This document shows positions 16,226-22,864 of a DNA stretch of 40,533 nt, piece by piece; within the stretch, counting starts at the first letter, position 1, and each line of letters starts with the position of its first letter. The notes below the pieces were generated by a model. The model was not told where the DNA came from and ran no database searches. It saw only the letters and a list, made by a program, of their open reading frames with translations. Source of the DNA: a virus; IMG/VR virus record IMGVR_UViG_3300030419_003062, positions 1 through 40,533 of that record. One strand, given 5' to 3'. Made by a program: the position numbers and the translations under genes.

Positions 16226-16233
16226 TATTTAAT
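16226..16233 (-). promoter_or_regulatory. T4-type late promoter for the MscS-like gene
   Basis: ATTAAATA on the minus strand, 5 nt before the ATG at 16220, so the predicted transcript begins at or next to the start codon. Only 9 bp separate it from the divergent octamer at 16243-16250. Confidence 0.65.
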
Positions 16234-16242
16234 TGGGTTGAA

Positions 16243-16250
16243 TATAAATA
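16243..16250 (+). promoter_or_regulatory. T4-type late promoter for the holin-like gene
   Basis: Perfect TATAAATA, 7 nt before the ATG at 16258. Confidence 0.75.
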
Positions 16251-16257
16251 ATTACAC

Positions 16258-16548
16258 ATGAAAAAAATAATTAATTTCATTAGAACTTACAAAAAAGAAT
16301 TAGGTGGTTTGCTTCGCCATGCTGCTACTATTGCTGGTGGTGTGTTAATTGCGAAAGGTACATTAGACTCTGAGACTTTTCATATGATTTTAGGTGCTTC
16401 TGCTAGTATTGCTGGTACAGGTTGGTCGTTTGCAAATAAATTAAACCATAAGAAAGAAATTAAAGTTGCACTTTCAACAGATCCTGTATCTGGAGAGCAA
16501 ACTCGTAAGTTTAACGAAGAAACAAAAGCTTGGGAAAGCGCTGCATAA
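16258..16548 (+). CDS. Putative holin (Pam3-gp28-like)
   Basis: 96 aa. A basic N-terminus (MKKIINFIRTYKKE) is followed by LLRHAATIAGGVLIAKG (about 18-34), a short loop, and MILGASASIAGTGWSFANKL (43-62), then a charged tail. The 'LLRH..T..GG.L...G' start and a second Gly/Ala-rich helix ending in W-S resemble the small two-helix putative holins of the Pam3-gp28 group. Family role: inner-membrane lesions that release or activate the endolysin. The lysozyme gene is two genes downstream, which fits. The helices are only moderately hydrophobic, so this is a family-level guess. Confidence 0.6.
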   Translation: MKKIINFIRTYKKELGGLLRHAATIAGGVLIAKGTLDSETFHMILGASASIAGTGWSFANKLNHKKEIKVALSTDPVSGEQTRKFNEETKAWESAA

Positions 16549-16560
16549 TTACATTTCCGG

Positions 16561-16568
16561 TATAAATA
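16561..16568 (+). promoter_or_regulatory. T4-type late promoter for the GIY-YIG gene
   Basis: Perfect TATAAATA, 5 nt before the ATG at 16574; on T4 geometry transcription would start at the A of the start codon. Confidence 0.75.
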
Positions 16569-16573
16569 TTTTT

Positions 16574-16924
16574 ATGTCCCCGGGCTACTTGTATATTATT
16601 ACTAATAAGTCATGGCCAGGATGGATAAAGATAGGAACAACCCGTAATTTAAAGACCCGTCTGCAAACGTATCAGACGGGTTCTCCTTTTAGAGATTATG
16701 ATGTTATATATTCTATCAAACATCCCGAATACCTTAAGGCTGAACAGAATATAAAACTGCAAATGAAACATTTTGCTAAACAAATCAAAAACGAATGGTA
16801 TGAAGTTGATTTAGAAATCGCTAAAGTTAGATTATTAGAGCAATTAGATAATTATTTTTACGGAGAGTGTGATTATGACGAGGATTATGAGCGAGTACCA
16901 TTGAGAGACTTCATTTATAAGTGA
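16574..16924 (+). CDS. GIY-YIG nuclease-like protein (T5orf172/MUG113 type)
   Basis: 116 aa from the ATG at 16574, chosen because a perfect late octamer ends 5 nt upstream and the GIY-YIG fold begins there; a longer frame from 16466 would overlap the preceding gene. GYLYIITN (4-11) and GWIKIGTTRNLKTRLQTYQT (16-35) match the 'GYVYV.. / vKIGkT.....Rl..l..g' signature of T5orf172 domains. K-A-E-Q-N (the region near residue 57) holds the expected glutamate, and EWYEV (74-78) is the typical end of the domain. Family role: metal-dependent single-domain endonucleases, some homing, others of unknown use. There is no separate DNA-binding domain. It lies between a holin-like gene and the lysozyme. Confidence 0.8.
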   Translation: MSPGYLYIITNKSWPGWIKIGTTRNLKTRLQTYQTGSPFRDYDVIYSIKHPEYLKAEQNIKLQMKHFAKQIKNEWYEVDLEIAKVRLLEQLDNYFYGECDYDEDYERVPLRDFIYK

Positions 16925-16930
16925 TAATCA

Positions 16931-16938
16931 TATAAATA
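16931..16938 (+). promoter_or_regulatory. T4-type late promoter for the lysozyme gene
   Basis: Perfect TATAAATA, 6 nt before the ATG at 16945. Confidence 0.75.
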
Positions 16939-16944
16939 ATTATA

Positions 16945-17763
16945 ATGACATTTGATCAGTTAACAGAGGCAAATGAAATAATATTGCAAGAGGGACCATT
17001 TACTAATGCTTTAGCAGCATTAGGAATTATAGGTGCCACTTTAGGTGGCGCCGGGCAAGTACAAGCCAGAATGCCTACTCCAATAACTCAAGCTATTAAG
17101 CAGGATCAGTCATATTATGAGTATATTGCTCCGAGTGAAGGTAAAGGTAAAGACGGTCGACCCGGGTATGCGTACAAAGATCATAAAGGTTACTTAACCG
17201 TTGGAGTAGGCCATCTTGTACTTAAAAATGATAGAGCATTACAACAGGTGGCAGGCAAGCATTATTCTAATGTTGTAAGAGGTCGCACCCCTCTTACTGA
17301 TAAACAAATGGAGCAATTGTTTAATATTGATGTCAAACAAAAGATTTCAGCAGCAAGACGTGCATTACCAGCATTTGATTCTTATCCTCAATATTTACGT
17401 AATGCTATTGTAGATGGATTCTTTAGAGGTGATCTTTCTGGTAGTAAAGATACATTAGCTCTAATGAATAAGGGTGACTTTAAAGCAGCTGCAAAAGAAT
17501 ACTTAAATCACGCTGGTTATAGGAAGTCAAAGGAGGAAGGTACTGGAGTTGCTGGTAGAATGGAGCGTAATGCTGCAGTCTTTGCTACATTTGGTGGAGA
17601 TATACCTCAACAACCAGTTAAAACTGACTTCTATGTAGTTAAACCTGGTGATACATTGAGTAAAATTTCTAAATTAACAGGTAAGTCTATAGAAGACTTA
17701 ATGAGAAGTAATAATATTAATAATCCGAATAAGATTAACGTCGGGCAACGGTTATCTATATAA
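16945..17763 (+). CDS. GH24 (T4-type) lysozyme with LysM domain and capsid-signal-like N-terminus
   Basis: 272 aa. The lysozyme domain covers about 50-215 with the T4-lysozyme catalytic triad in place: E65 (APSEGKG), D79 (YKDHKGYLT) and T85 (LTVGVGH). A LysM cell-wall-binding module closes the protein (229-272, FYVVKPGDTLSKISKLTGKS). Ahead of the enzyme is an unusual N-terminus: MTFDQLTEANEIILQEGPF, resembling T4 capsid-targeting peptides (MKTYQEFIAE/A) and offering two L-x-E sites (LTE/A after residue 8; LQE/G after 16). A weakly hydrophobic stretch follows (19-38, NALAALGIIGATLGG). It is either the endolysin (SAR-type or holin-released) or a virion-packaged lysozyme. The spike protein at the start of the window lacks a lysozyme domain, so an entry role is possible. 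Muramidase assignment is strong; location is inference. Confidence 0.88.
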   Translation: MTFDQLTEANEIILQEGPFTNALAALGIIGATLGGAGQVQARMPTPITQAIKQDQSYYEYIAPSEGKGKDGRPGYAYKDHKGYLTVGVGHLVLKNDRALQQVAGKHYSNVVRGRTPLTDKQMEQLFNIDVKQKISAARRALPAFDSYPQYLRNAIVDGFFRGDLSGSKDTLALMNKGDFKAAAKEYLNHAGYRKSKEEGTGVAGRMERNAAVFATFGGDIPQQPVKTDFYVVKPGDTLSKISKLTGKSIEDLMRSNNINNPNKINVGQRLSI

Positions 17764-17768
17764 TTTTG

Positions 17769-17776
17769 CATAAATA
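17769..17776 (+). promoter_or_regulatory. T4-type late promoter for the 17782-21595 operon
   Basis: CATAAATA, 5 nt before the ATG at 17782. No further octamer sits before the four downstream genes, which all overlap. Confidence 0.65.
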
Positions 17777-17781
17777 CTTAT

Positions 17782-18099
17782 ATGCAAACAACAGCTGATA
17801 AGTTAAATAAGTATCTAGACCAATATACCGTTTGCGACGCTCAAGAAAAGTCAGAACCTGATGGTGCAAGAATGTCTAAAAATGAACTATTTCATATTGG
17901 TGAACTAGCTAATGAACTTCATGACTTACTTACTGATGATTACCCGTTAGACGATTGGATGGAAGCAAAATTGACTAAAGCGGCTGATTATGTCAGATCG
18001 GTACATCAAGCTGTTACGTATGATGTAACAGGAGAAGATAATGAGAGTACTAATGAACATGTAACAGTTCATATAACTACTGTAAACCAGGATGCCTAA
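17782..18099 (+). CDS. Hypothetical acidic helical protein (105 aa)
   Basis: First gene of a five-gene overlapping operon. The core segment (NELFHIGELANELHDLLTDD, then LDDWMEAKLTKAADYVRSVH) has the 'helix - W - K-I/L-x-x-A - dY' pattern of a small helical domain that recurs in marine T4-like phage proteins, often joined to head or structural proteins. No catalytic motif, signal or membrane segment. Its 3' end overlaps the nucleotidyltransferase gene by 8 nt. Function unknown. Confidence 0.75.
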   Translation: MQTTADKLNKYLDQYTVCDAQEKSEPDGARMSKNELFHIGELANELHDLLTDDYPLDDWMEAKLTKAADYVRSVHQAVTYDVTGEDNESTNEHVTVHITTVNQDA

Positions 18100-19036
18100 G
18101 AAATTAAAACGATGTGTTAAAGCAGTAAAAAAGCAAGGTAAAGATACCTCTGCTGCGTATGCTATTTGTAATAAGAGTATTAAAAAAGAAAATTTTAAGA
18201 AATATTTTGAAAATCAAAACTATTATAATGACACATTGCATCCAAATTTTTGGGATGAGTTTGAATTTAAGGAAGATGTATTAAAGCCTGTTTTAAAAAT
18301 TGTAAATGATTTTGTTAAAGATGATGATCATGTATCACCTGAAATGGTCGAAGATATACAACTAACAGGTTCGTTAGCCAACTATAATTACTCTGAGTAT
18401 TCAGATTTAGATGTTCATATCTTATTAGATTTTGCTGATATCAATGAAGATGAGTCTATAGTAAAGAGAGCGTTAGATGGAAAGAGATTTATATGGAATT
18501 TAAGACACGATATAAGATTTAATGGCCATGAAGTTGAGTTATATTTTCAAGATATTCATGAACCTCATGTGGCTTCCGGTCTATTTAGTTTATCTGGTAA
18601 TAGATGGATTAAAAAACCTAAACACCAAGCACCGGAGGTAGATCATCAAGATGTTCAAAAAAAGGCTGCTTCATTTAAAAAAGAGCTTGACCTTTTACAA
18701 GATGCATTAGATAATATTAGCGATGAGAAAGAATTTAGTCTCGTTAATAAACGTGCAAAGAAATTAAAAGACAAGCTTATGAAAATGCGTAAGGAAGGTC
18801 TTGCAAGTAAAGGAGAGTTTTCAGTAGAAAACTTAGCATTTAAAACATTACGTAATGATGAGACTATAGCTAAATTAAATGACTTGATTATTAAGTCATA
18901 TGATCTTATGTTCTCTAAAGATGACTTAGAAGAGAAGGCTGGGTTAGATAAATGGGCCATGTCTTTATTGCACGCTTTATATACAAACAATCCATCACAA
19001 CAAGATAAACCGGAAAGGTACCCAGCAGGAATATGA
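18092..19036 (+). CDS. Pol-beta-superfamily nucleotidyltransferase
   Basis: 314 aa. The nucleotidyltransferase signature is at 90-110: QLTGSLANYNYSEYSDLDVH, with G93-S94 and the metal-binding pair D105/D107; E149 in HEVELYF is a likely third carboxylate. Residues 1-30 (MPKKLKRCVKAVKKQGKDTS and AAYAICNKSI) form a basic segment with two cysteines that recurs in phage head-associated proteins. Residues 33-43 (ENFKKYFENQN) resemble the start of the next gene's product. The C-terminal half is a charged helical region (about 185-300) with no known motif. Family members add nucleotides to RNA, DNA, proteins or small molecules; the substrate cannot be read from sequence. It overlaps its neighbours by 8 and 4 nt. 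Confidence 0.75.
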   Translation: MPKKLKRCVKAVKKQGKDTSAAYAICNKSIKKENFKKYFENQNYYNDTLHPNFWDEFEFKEDVLKPVLKIVNDFVKDDDHVSPEMVEDIQLTGSLANYNYSEYSDLDVHILLDFADINEDESIVKRALDGKRFIWNLRHDIRFNGHEVELYFQDIHEPHVASGLFSLSGNRWIKKPKHQAPEVDHQDVQKKAASFKKELDLLQDALDNISDEKEFSLVNKRAKKLKDKLMKMRKEGLASKGEFSVENLAFKTLRNDETIAKLNDLIIKSYDLMFSKDDLEEKAGLDKWAMSLLHALYTNNPSQQDKPERYPAGI

Positions 19037-20142
19037 AGACATTTAAACAGTATTTTTTTGAATCTTATTCTATTTTTCCAAAAACAGCAGAAGAGATCTC
19101 TGCGTTAGGGTTTCCAAGTCATAATGTAGAAAACTTATTTAATATTATTAAAAGCTATCCCAATATTAATATCGAAGACCCTATAGGTCTTGATACTTCA
19201 AATTTTAATAATATAAAAATTACACGAACCCTTGGGAGGGATGTTAATTTTATAAATTACTTACAAGATAAATTAGGAATTAATATTAATACTAACGGTG
19301 TCACTAGATGGAATAATGTTAAAATAAGTTTCGGTGAAGGTTCGAGAGGTGGTCGTGGTTCACTCTCCAAAGGTGCATCTTTTGAAAAAGAATTAGAACA
19401 AGATTTAAATAATTTTAATGCTGGTAATGAAGAAATAAAATATATAGACCTAGTCAATTCTATTGTTTCACGCTTTCAGCTTGAGCCTGGTAATTTCGAA
19501 ATTATACCTGAAGGTTTTGAAAACAAATCAAGACCATTACAATTTACTAGCTCTGGTCCTGTTATAGGTCATTCAGGAAGGTCTGTAGCAGATACATTAA
19601 CTGACATAACTATAAAAAAAGGAGATGAGTATATTTATCTATCTCTTAAATATGGTAATCAAGTTACATTTTTCAATAGTGGTATAGCAAAGATTTTACC
19701 TGCAAAAGAAATACAGCAAGGAGCTGTAAAAAATAAAAATGGTATTTTATTATTAGATACATTAGGTATAGATAATGAATTGTTTTGTAGAGTTTTTAAC
19801 GAATATGGAGACACTGATTTTTCTGAGTATAATATTCCAAGTCAAGATTACGATAAACAAATGTTATTTAATTTAGTATCTTCTGGAGTTGGTGAGGGAT
19901 ATTATATGGTTCATTGTAAAAAACAAGAACAATGTAAGTTTGAACTTGTTGATAAATCATATAACATTAAAGCTTCTACAATTACTACACCTGTTTCTAT
20001 TTTATATGGCGGGATTAAGGGTACAGGTAAACGATTAGATTTAGTATTTGAATCTGAAATATATAAATTTAAAGTTAATATAAGAAATAAAGGTGGTAAA
20101 TTATATCCAACACATCTGATGTGTGATTATGTACAAAAATGA
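19033..20142 (+). CDS. Possible PD-(D/E)XK nuclease with capsid-signal-like N-terminus
   Basis: 369 aa. The N-terminus MKTFKQYFFESYS closely resembles T4 internal-protein targeting peptides (MKTYQEFIAE/A), although the putative cleavage tripeptide FFE is not the preferred I/L-x-E. The centre has the spacing of a restriction-enzyme fold: a helix with E118/E120 (SFEKELEQDLNNF), D191 in ADTLTDITI, and S204-L-K206 in YIYLSLKYGNQ, i.e. E...D...SxK. The GSRGGRGSLSKG loop before the helix is Gly/Arg rich. The last third is beta-rich with a CKKQEQC pair. Start is fixed by the ATGA overlap with the previous gene. Nuclease function is inference from motif spacing. Confidence 0.5.
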   Translation: MKTFKQYFFESYSIFPKTAEEISALGFPSHNVENLFNIIKSYPNINIEDPIGLDTSNFNNIKITRTLGRDVNFINYLQDKLGININTNGVTRWNNVKISFGEGSRGGRGSLSKGASFEKELEQDLNNFNAGNEEIKYIDLVNSIVSRFQLEPGNFEIIPEGFENKSRPLQFTSSGPVIGHSGRSVADTLTDITIKKGDEYIYLSLKYGNQVTFFNSGIAKILPAKEIQQGAVKNKNGILLLDTLGIDNELFCRVFNEYGDTDFSEYNIPSQDYDKQMLFNLVSSGVGEGYYMVHCKKQEQCKFELVDKSYNIKASTITTPVSILYGGIKGTGKRLDLVFESEIYKFKVNIRNKGGKLYPTHLMCDYVQK

Positions 20143-20357
20143 ACGCAGTAGGGTTATATGATACACATATTATGGGGTTTAGAGTTAAAATACAACCCTA
20201 TAAGATTAGTATCTTTGATGATGATAATAATATTATTGGAGAGAAAATACCTAATAAAATAGTAAAGTATATAATTGAAGAAGGTTTTTGTGATACATGG
20301 TTAAGAAATGCTATGGGTATAAAAGTAAATGTATATAGGCAAAGAGAAGAATGTTAG
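20139..20357 (+). CDS. Hypothetical 72-aa protein
   Basis: Overlaps the previous gene by 4 nt and the next by 7 nt, so it is a coupled member of the operon. It has a short beta-rich start (GFRVKIQPYKISIFDDDNN) and a C-terminal helix (VKYIIEEGFCDTWLRNAMGI). No family recognised, no membrane segment. Confidence 0.7.
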   Translation: MNAVGLYDTHIMGFRVKIQPYKISIFDDDNNIIGEKIPNKIVKYIIEEGFCDTWLRNAMGIKVNVYRQREEC

Positions 20358-21595
20358 AATATAAAGAATATTTTCAATTATACGAATCCGCTGGACCAAA
20401 TAAACACTTAACTCACTTAGAGGAGTTAATATTAACTAATGGTAAAGATGGTGCTACACGTGCTGTACAATACCTACAAGCTCTTACAGAAGTATTAGAT
20501 AGTGATACTCCTAAAGCAATTAATACTACTGTTAAGTATGATGGAGCTCCTGCTGTAATAATTGGAAATGATCCTAATGGTAATTTCTTTGTCGGTAGTA
20601 AATCAGTATTTGCTAAGACACCTAAGTTAAATTATTCTATTGAAGACATTAAACAGAATCATGCACAATCACCTGGTCTGGTAGATAAGTTAGTTCAAAC
20701 TTTTGTACACTTTAAAAATGTAAATTTTAATTCTACCTATCAAGGAGACTTTTTATTCGATGATCAGATTAAAGAATTGAATACTATTGATGGAGTAGAG
20801 CATGTTATCTTTAAACCTAATACAATTGTATATGCAGTTCCTACTGACAGTGAAGAGGGCCGAGAAATTGTGAAAGCAAAAATTGGAGTTGTTTTTCATA
20901 CTGAGTATGATGTTAATTTAGATGAAGAAGGTTTACCAAGATTTACAACTAAAAAGTTTGGTGTAGATGTTACAAATATTAATCCTGGACCTGATGTTTA
21001 TGTTAAGGATGCTTACTTTGAGAACGACGCAGGTCATGTTACTTTAACGGAAGAGGAGACTAAATTAGTAAATGTGTCTATCAATAGCGCAAAACAATCT
21101 ATTAGTAATATAGATTTTAATATGGTCACTGATCAAATGCTCTCTAATATGAATACATATATTAATACAGAGATCCGTGGAGGAGAGTTTTTAGGTGACA
21201 GTGCTGTATCATATGAGAATTTTGTTGAATGGTTTACTGGTAGAGTAGATAAAAAAATAAGCACATTAAAAAGTGATGCTGGTATAGCAAGAGCAACTAA
21301 AACAAAAGAAACATTACTATCTTTAATAGCAGAAGCTCGAGAAGATATTTTAAATGTATTTGAATTTCAAAAATCAATTAAACAAGCTAAAGATATATTC
21401 ATACAAAAATATAATAATATGATGCAAGGAGTTAACATGAAGCATTATTTATTTGAACCTAATGGTGATTTAGTTGTCACAGAACCTGAAGGTTATGTTG
21501 CTATAGATACTACCGGTAATGCTGTAAAGTTTGTTGATAGGTTAGAGTTTAGTAGAGCTAACTTCGCTATTGATAGTAAATTCAAAACTGCATAG
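20351..21595 (+). CDS. Ligase-like (KxDG) protein with capsid-signal-like N-terminus
   Basis: 414 aa, of a type that recurs in T4-like marine phages as a protein of unknown function. The N-terminus MLEYKEYFQLYESAGPNK carries an L-Y-E/S tripeptide (10-13) like a T4 prohead-protease site. Residues 60-69 read TVKYDGAPAV; K62-x-D64-G65 matches motif I of covalent nucleotidyltransferases (DNA/RNA ligases, capping enzymes). Further parallels in order are VGSKSVF (81-87), YQGDFLF (130-136, like the 'GE' motif III) and two lysine-containing strands, HVIFKPNTIVYAVP (151-164) and VKAKIGVVFHTEYD (174-187, like motif V). The C-terminal half (about 225-365) is helical. If correct it would adenylylate K62 and join or modify nucleic-acid ends; this is inference from motifs. 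Confidence 0.55.
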   Translation: MLEYKEYFQLYESAGPNKHLTHLEELILTNGKDGATRAVQYLQALTEVLDSDTPKAINTTVKYDGAPAVIIGNDPNGNFFVGSKSVFAKTPKLNYSIEDIKQNHAQSPGLVDKLVQTFVHFKNVNFNSTYQGDFLFDDQIKELNTIDGVEHVIFKPNTIVYAVPTDSEEGREIVKAKIGVVFHTEYDVNLDEEGLPRFTTKKFGVDVTNINPGPDVYVKDAYFENDAGHVTLTEEETKLVNVSINSAKQSISNIDFNMVTDQMLSNMNTYINTEIRGGEFLGDSAVSYENFVEWFTGRVDKKISTLKSDAGIARATKTKETLLSLIAEAREDILNVFEFQKSIKQAKDIFIQKYNNMMQGVNMKHYLFEPNGDLVVTEPEGYVAIDTTGNAVKFVDRLEFSRANFAIDSKFKTA

Positions 21596-21614
21596 TGGTT
21601 TCTTAAAATAATTC

Positions 21615-21622
21615 CGTAAATA
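21615..21622 (+). promoter_or_regulatory. Late-type promoter for the glycosyltransferase-like operon
   Basis: CGTAAATA, 10 nt before the ATG at 21633; the three genes that follow overlap by 4 nt each. Confidence 0.5.
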
Positions 21623-21632
21623 TTTCAGCGGA

Positions 21633-22211
21633 ATGACTATCGTTTTTAATCTATTTGACTTAGAATATAGTGGTGAGTTTCTCAGGTCTTGGGTAAATTT
21701 GACTACATATTTAAATCAAACAGGTATTCAATATCATGTATCTCATCATTCAAGTTGTAATGCATTTTATGCAAAACAAATGTGCTTAGGAGGTAATGTT
21801 TTAGCTGGACCTAAACAGGTACCATTTCAAAAGACAATTAGATATGATATATTAGTTTTCTTAAGTAATAAGATATCATTTTCTCCTACTCAATTTGTTA
21901 AATTATATAATAAATTTGAAGATTATAAATTTTTATCTGGTAAGTTTGATGGTAGATATAAAATGTTATCAGAAGATGATGAGTATATTAATGCAGAATA
22001 TTTAGAATTTGATATGGTATTTGTTCGTAAGGGTGTGTTTGAGAAGATAACATATCCATGGTTTAGACCATATAAATGTACTAATGAAAAAGAGCAACAG
22101 TTTATTGATATTGATATATGTAATAGAATAAAGGAACAAGGTATTCCTTTATTAATAGATAAACAAATTGATTTACATGAAGGTAATTTTAATTTTGTAA
22201 AGGTTGTATGA
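21633..22211 (+). CDS. Degenerate glycosyltransferase-like protein (paralogue of the next gene)
   Basis: 192 aa. It aligns along its length with the product of the next gene: YDILVFLSNKISFSPTQFVK (71-90) against YDYILWIDDDIVFTPDDFEK, and VFVRKGVFEKITYPWFRP against LLFKRGVFEKIKYPWFEP. In the paralogue the first segment carries the DDD that binds metal and nucleotide-sugar; here it is SNK, so the enzyme is probably inactive or uses another mechanism. A C-terminal D...H pair (QFIDIDICNRIKEQG, then DLHEGN) is kept. Possible role: partner subunit of the active paralogue. The assignment depends on the paralogy. Confidence 0.6.
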   Translation: MTIVFNLFDLEYSGEFLRSWVNLTTYLNQTGIQYHVSHHSSCNAFYAKQMCLGGNVLAGPKQVPFQKTIRYDILVFLSNKISFSPTQFVKLYNKFEDYKFLSGKFDGRYKMLSEDDEYINAEYLEFDMVFVRKGVFEKITYPWFRPYKCTNEKEQQFIDIDICNRIKEQGIPLLIDKQIDLHEGNFNFVKVV

Positions 22212-22864
22212 ATAAAAGAGTAGTCATATGTAGTCCGGGTAATACTTTTTCTGGTAAGTTTTTGACGTCCCTTACTTATCTTATTAGGCATCTAACAAGT
22301 AAGGGTTTTAGTGTTAGGTTTTGTAATACATATTCTCGTAACATTTATGAAGTTAGAAATAAATGTTTACTAGGTATACCAGAGGGTGGAGAAGATCAGA
22401 AACCATTTGACGGTATTGATTATGATTATATTTTATGGATAGATGATGATATAGTTTTTACTCCAGACGATTTTGAAAAATTATATAAAGAAGATAAAGA
22501 TGTAATTTCTGGTTTATATCTTATGGCTAACAATATTAACTTCGCAGCAGTAGAAATTTGGAATGAAGATTATTTTGAGAAACATGGAACGTTTGAGTTT
22601 TTACATAAAGAAGATATTAAAACAAGAATGTTACCATTTAAGGTCGAGTATGTTGGATTTGGTTTTTTATTATTCAAACGTGGTGTATTTGAAAAAATAA
22701 AATATCCGTGGTTTGAACCGACATATTTACAAATTAAAGACTGTAAAGATTTTTCTATGGAAGATGTCACATTATGTCTTAAGCTTAATAAGCTAGATAT
22801 ACCTGTATATGTACACCCAGAGGTTGTCGTGGGTCACAATAAAGCAGTAGAAATGCGTTTATGA
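22208..22864 (+). CDS. GT-A-fold glycosyltransferase
   Basis: 218 aa. The start VVICSPGNTFSGKFLTSLTY is a nucleotide-binding-like strand-loop-helix. YDYILWIDDDIVFTPDDFEK (72-91) holds the DxD motif (D79-D81) typical of GT-A enzymes. A Y-V-G-F-G-F segment (about 148-153), ME-DV (acid near 187, catalytic-base position) and VVVGHNK (His late in the domain) follow in the usual order. Family role: transfer of a sugar from a nucleotide-sugar; acceptor unknown (phage DNA, virion protein or host surface). It overlaps both neighbours by 4 nt. It lies immediately upstream of the giant fibre gene, so glycosylation of the Asn/Thr/Ser-rich fibre is a reasonable but unproven idea. Confidence 0.75.
   Translation: MNKRVVICSPGNTFSGKFLTSLTYLIRHLTSKGFSVRFCNTYSRNIYEVRNKCLLGIPEGGEDQKPFDGIDYDYILWIDDDIVFTPDDFEKLYKEDKDVISGLYLMANNINFAAVEIWNEDYFEKHGTFEFLHKEDIKTRMLPFKVEYVGFGFLLFKRGVFEKIKYPWFEPTYLQIKDCKDFSMEDVTLCLKLNKLDIPVYVHPEVVVGHNKAVEMRL

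Noticed and set aside
16221-16280. N-terminal extension of the MscS-like protein to a Met at 16280
   Set aside because: It would cross both divergent late octamers and overlap the holin-like gene; the Met at 16220 lies 5 nt behind an octamer.
16466-16573. N-terminal extension of the GIY-YIG protein from 16466
   Set aside because: It overlaps the preceding gene, resembles no domain, and runs through the perfect octamer at 16561-16568.
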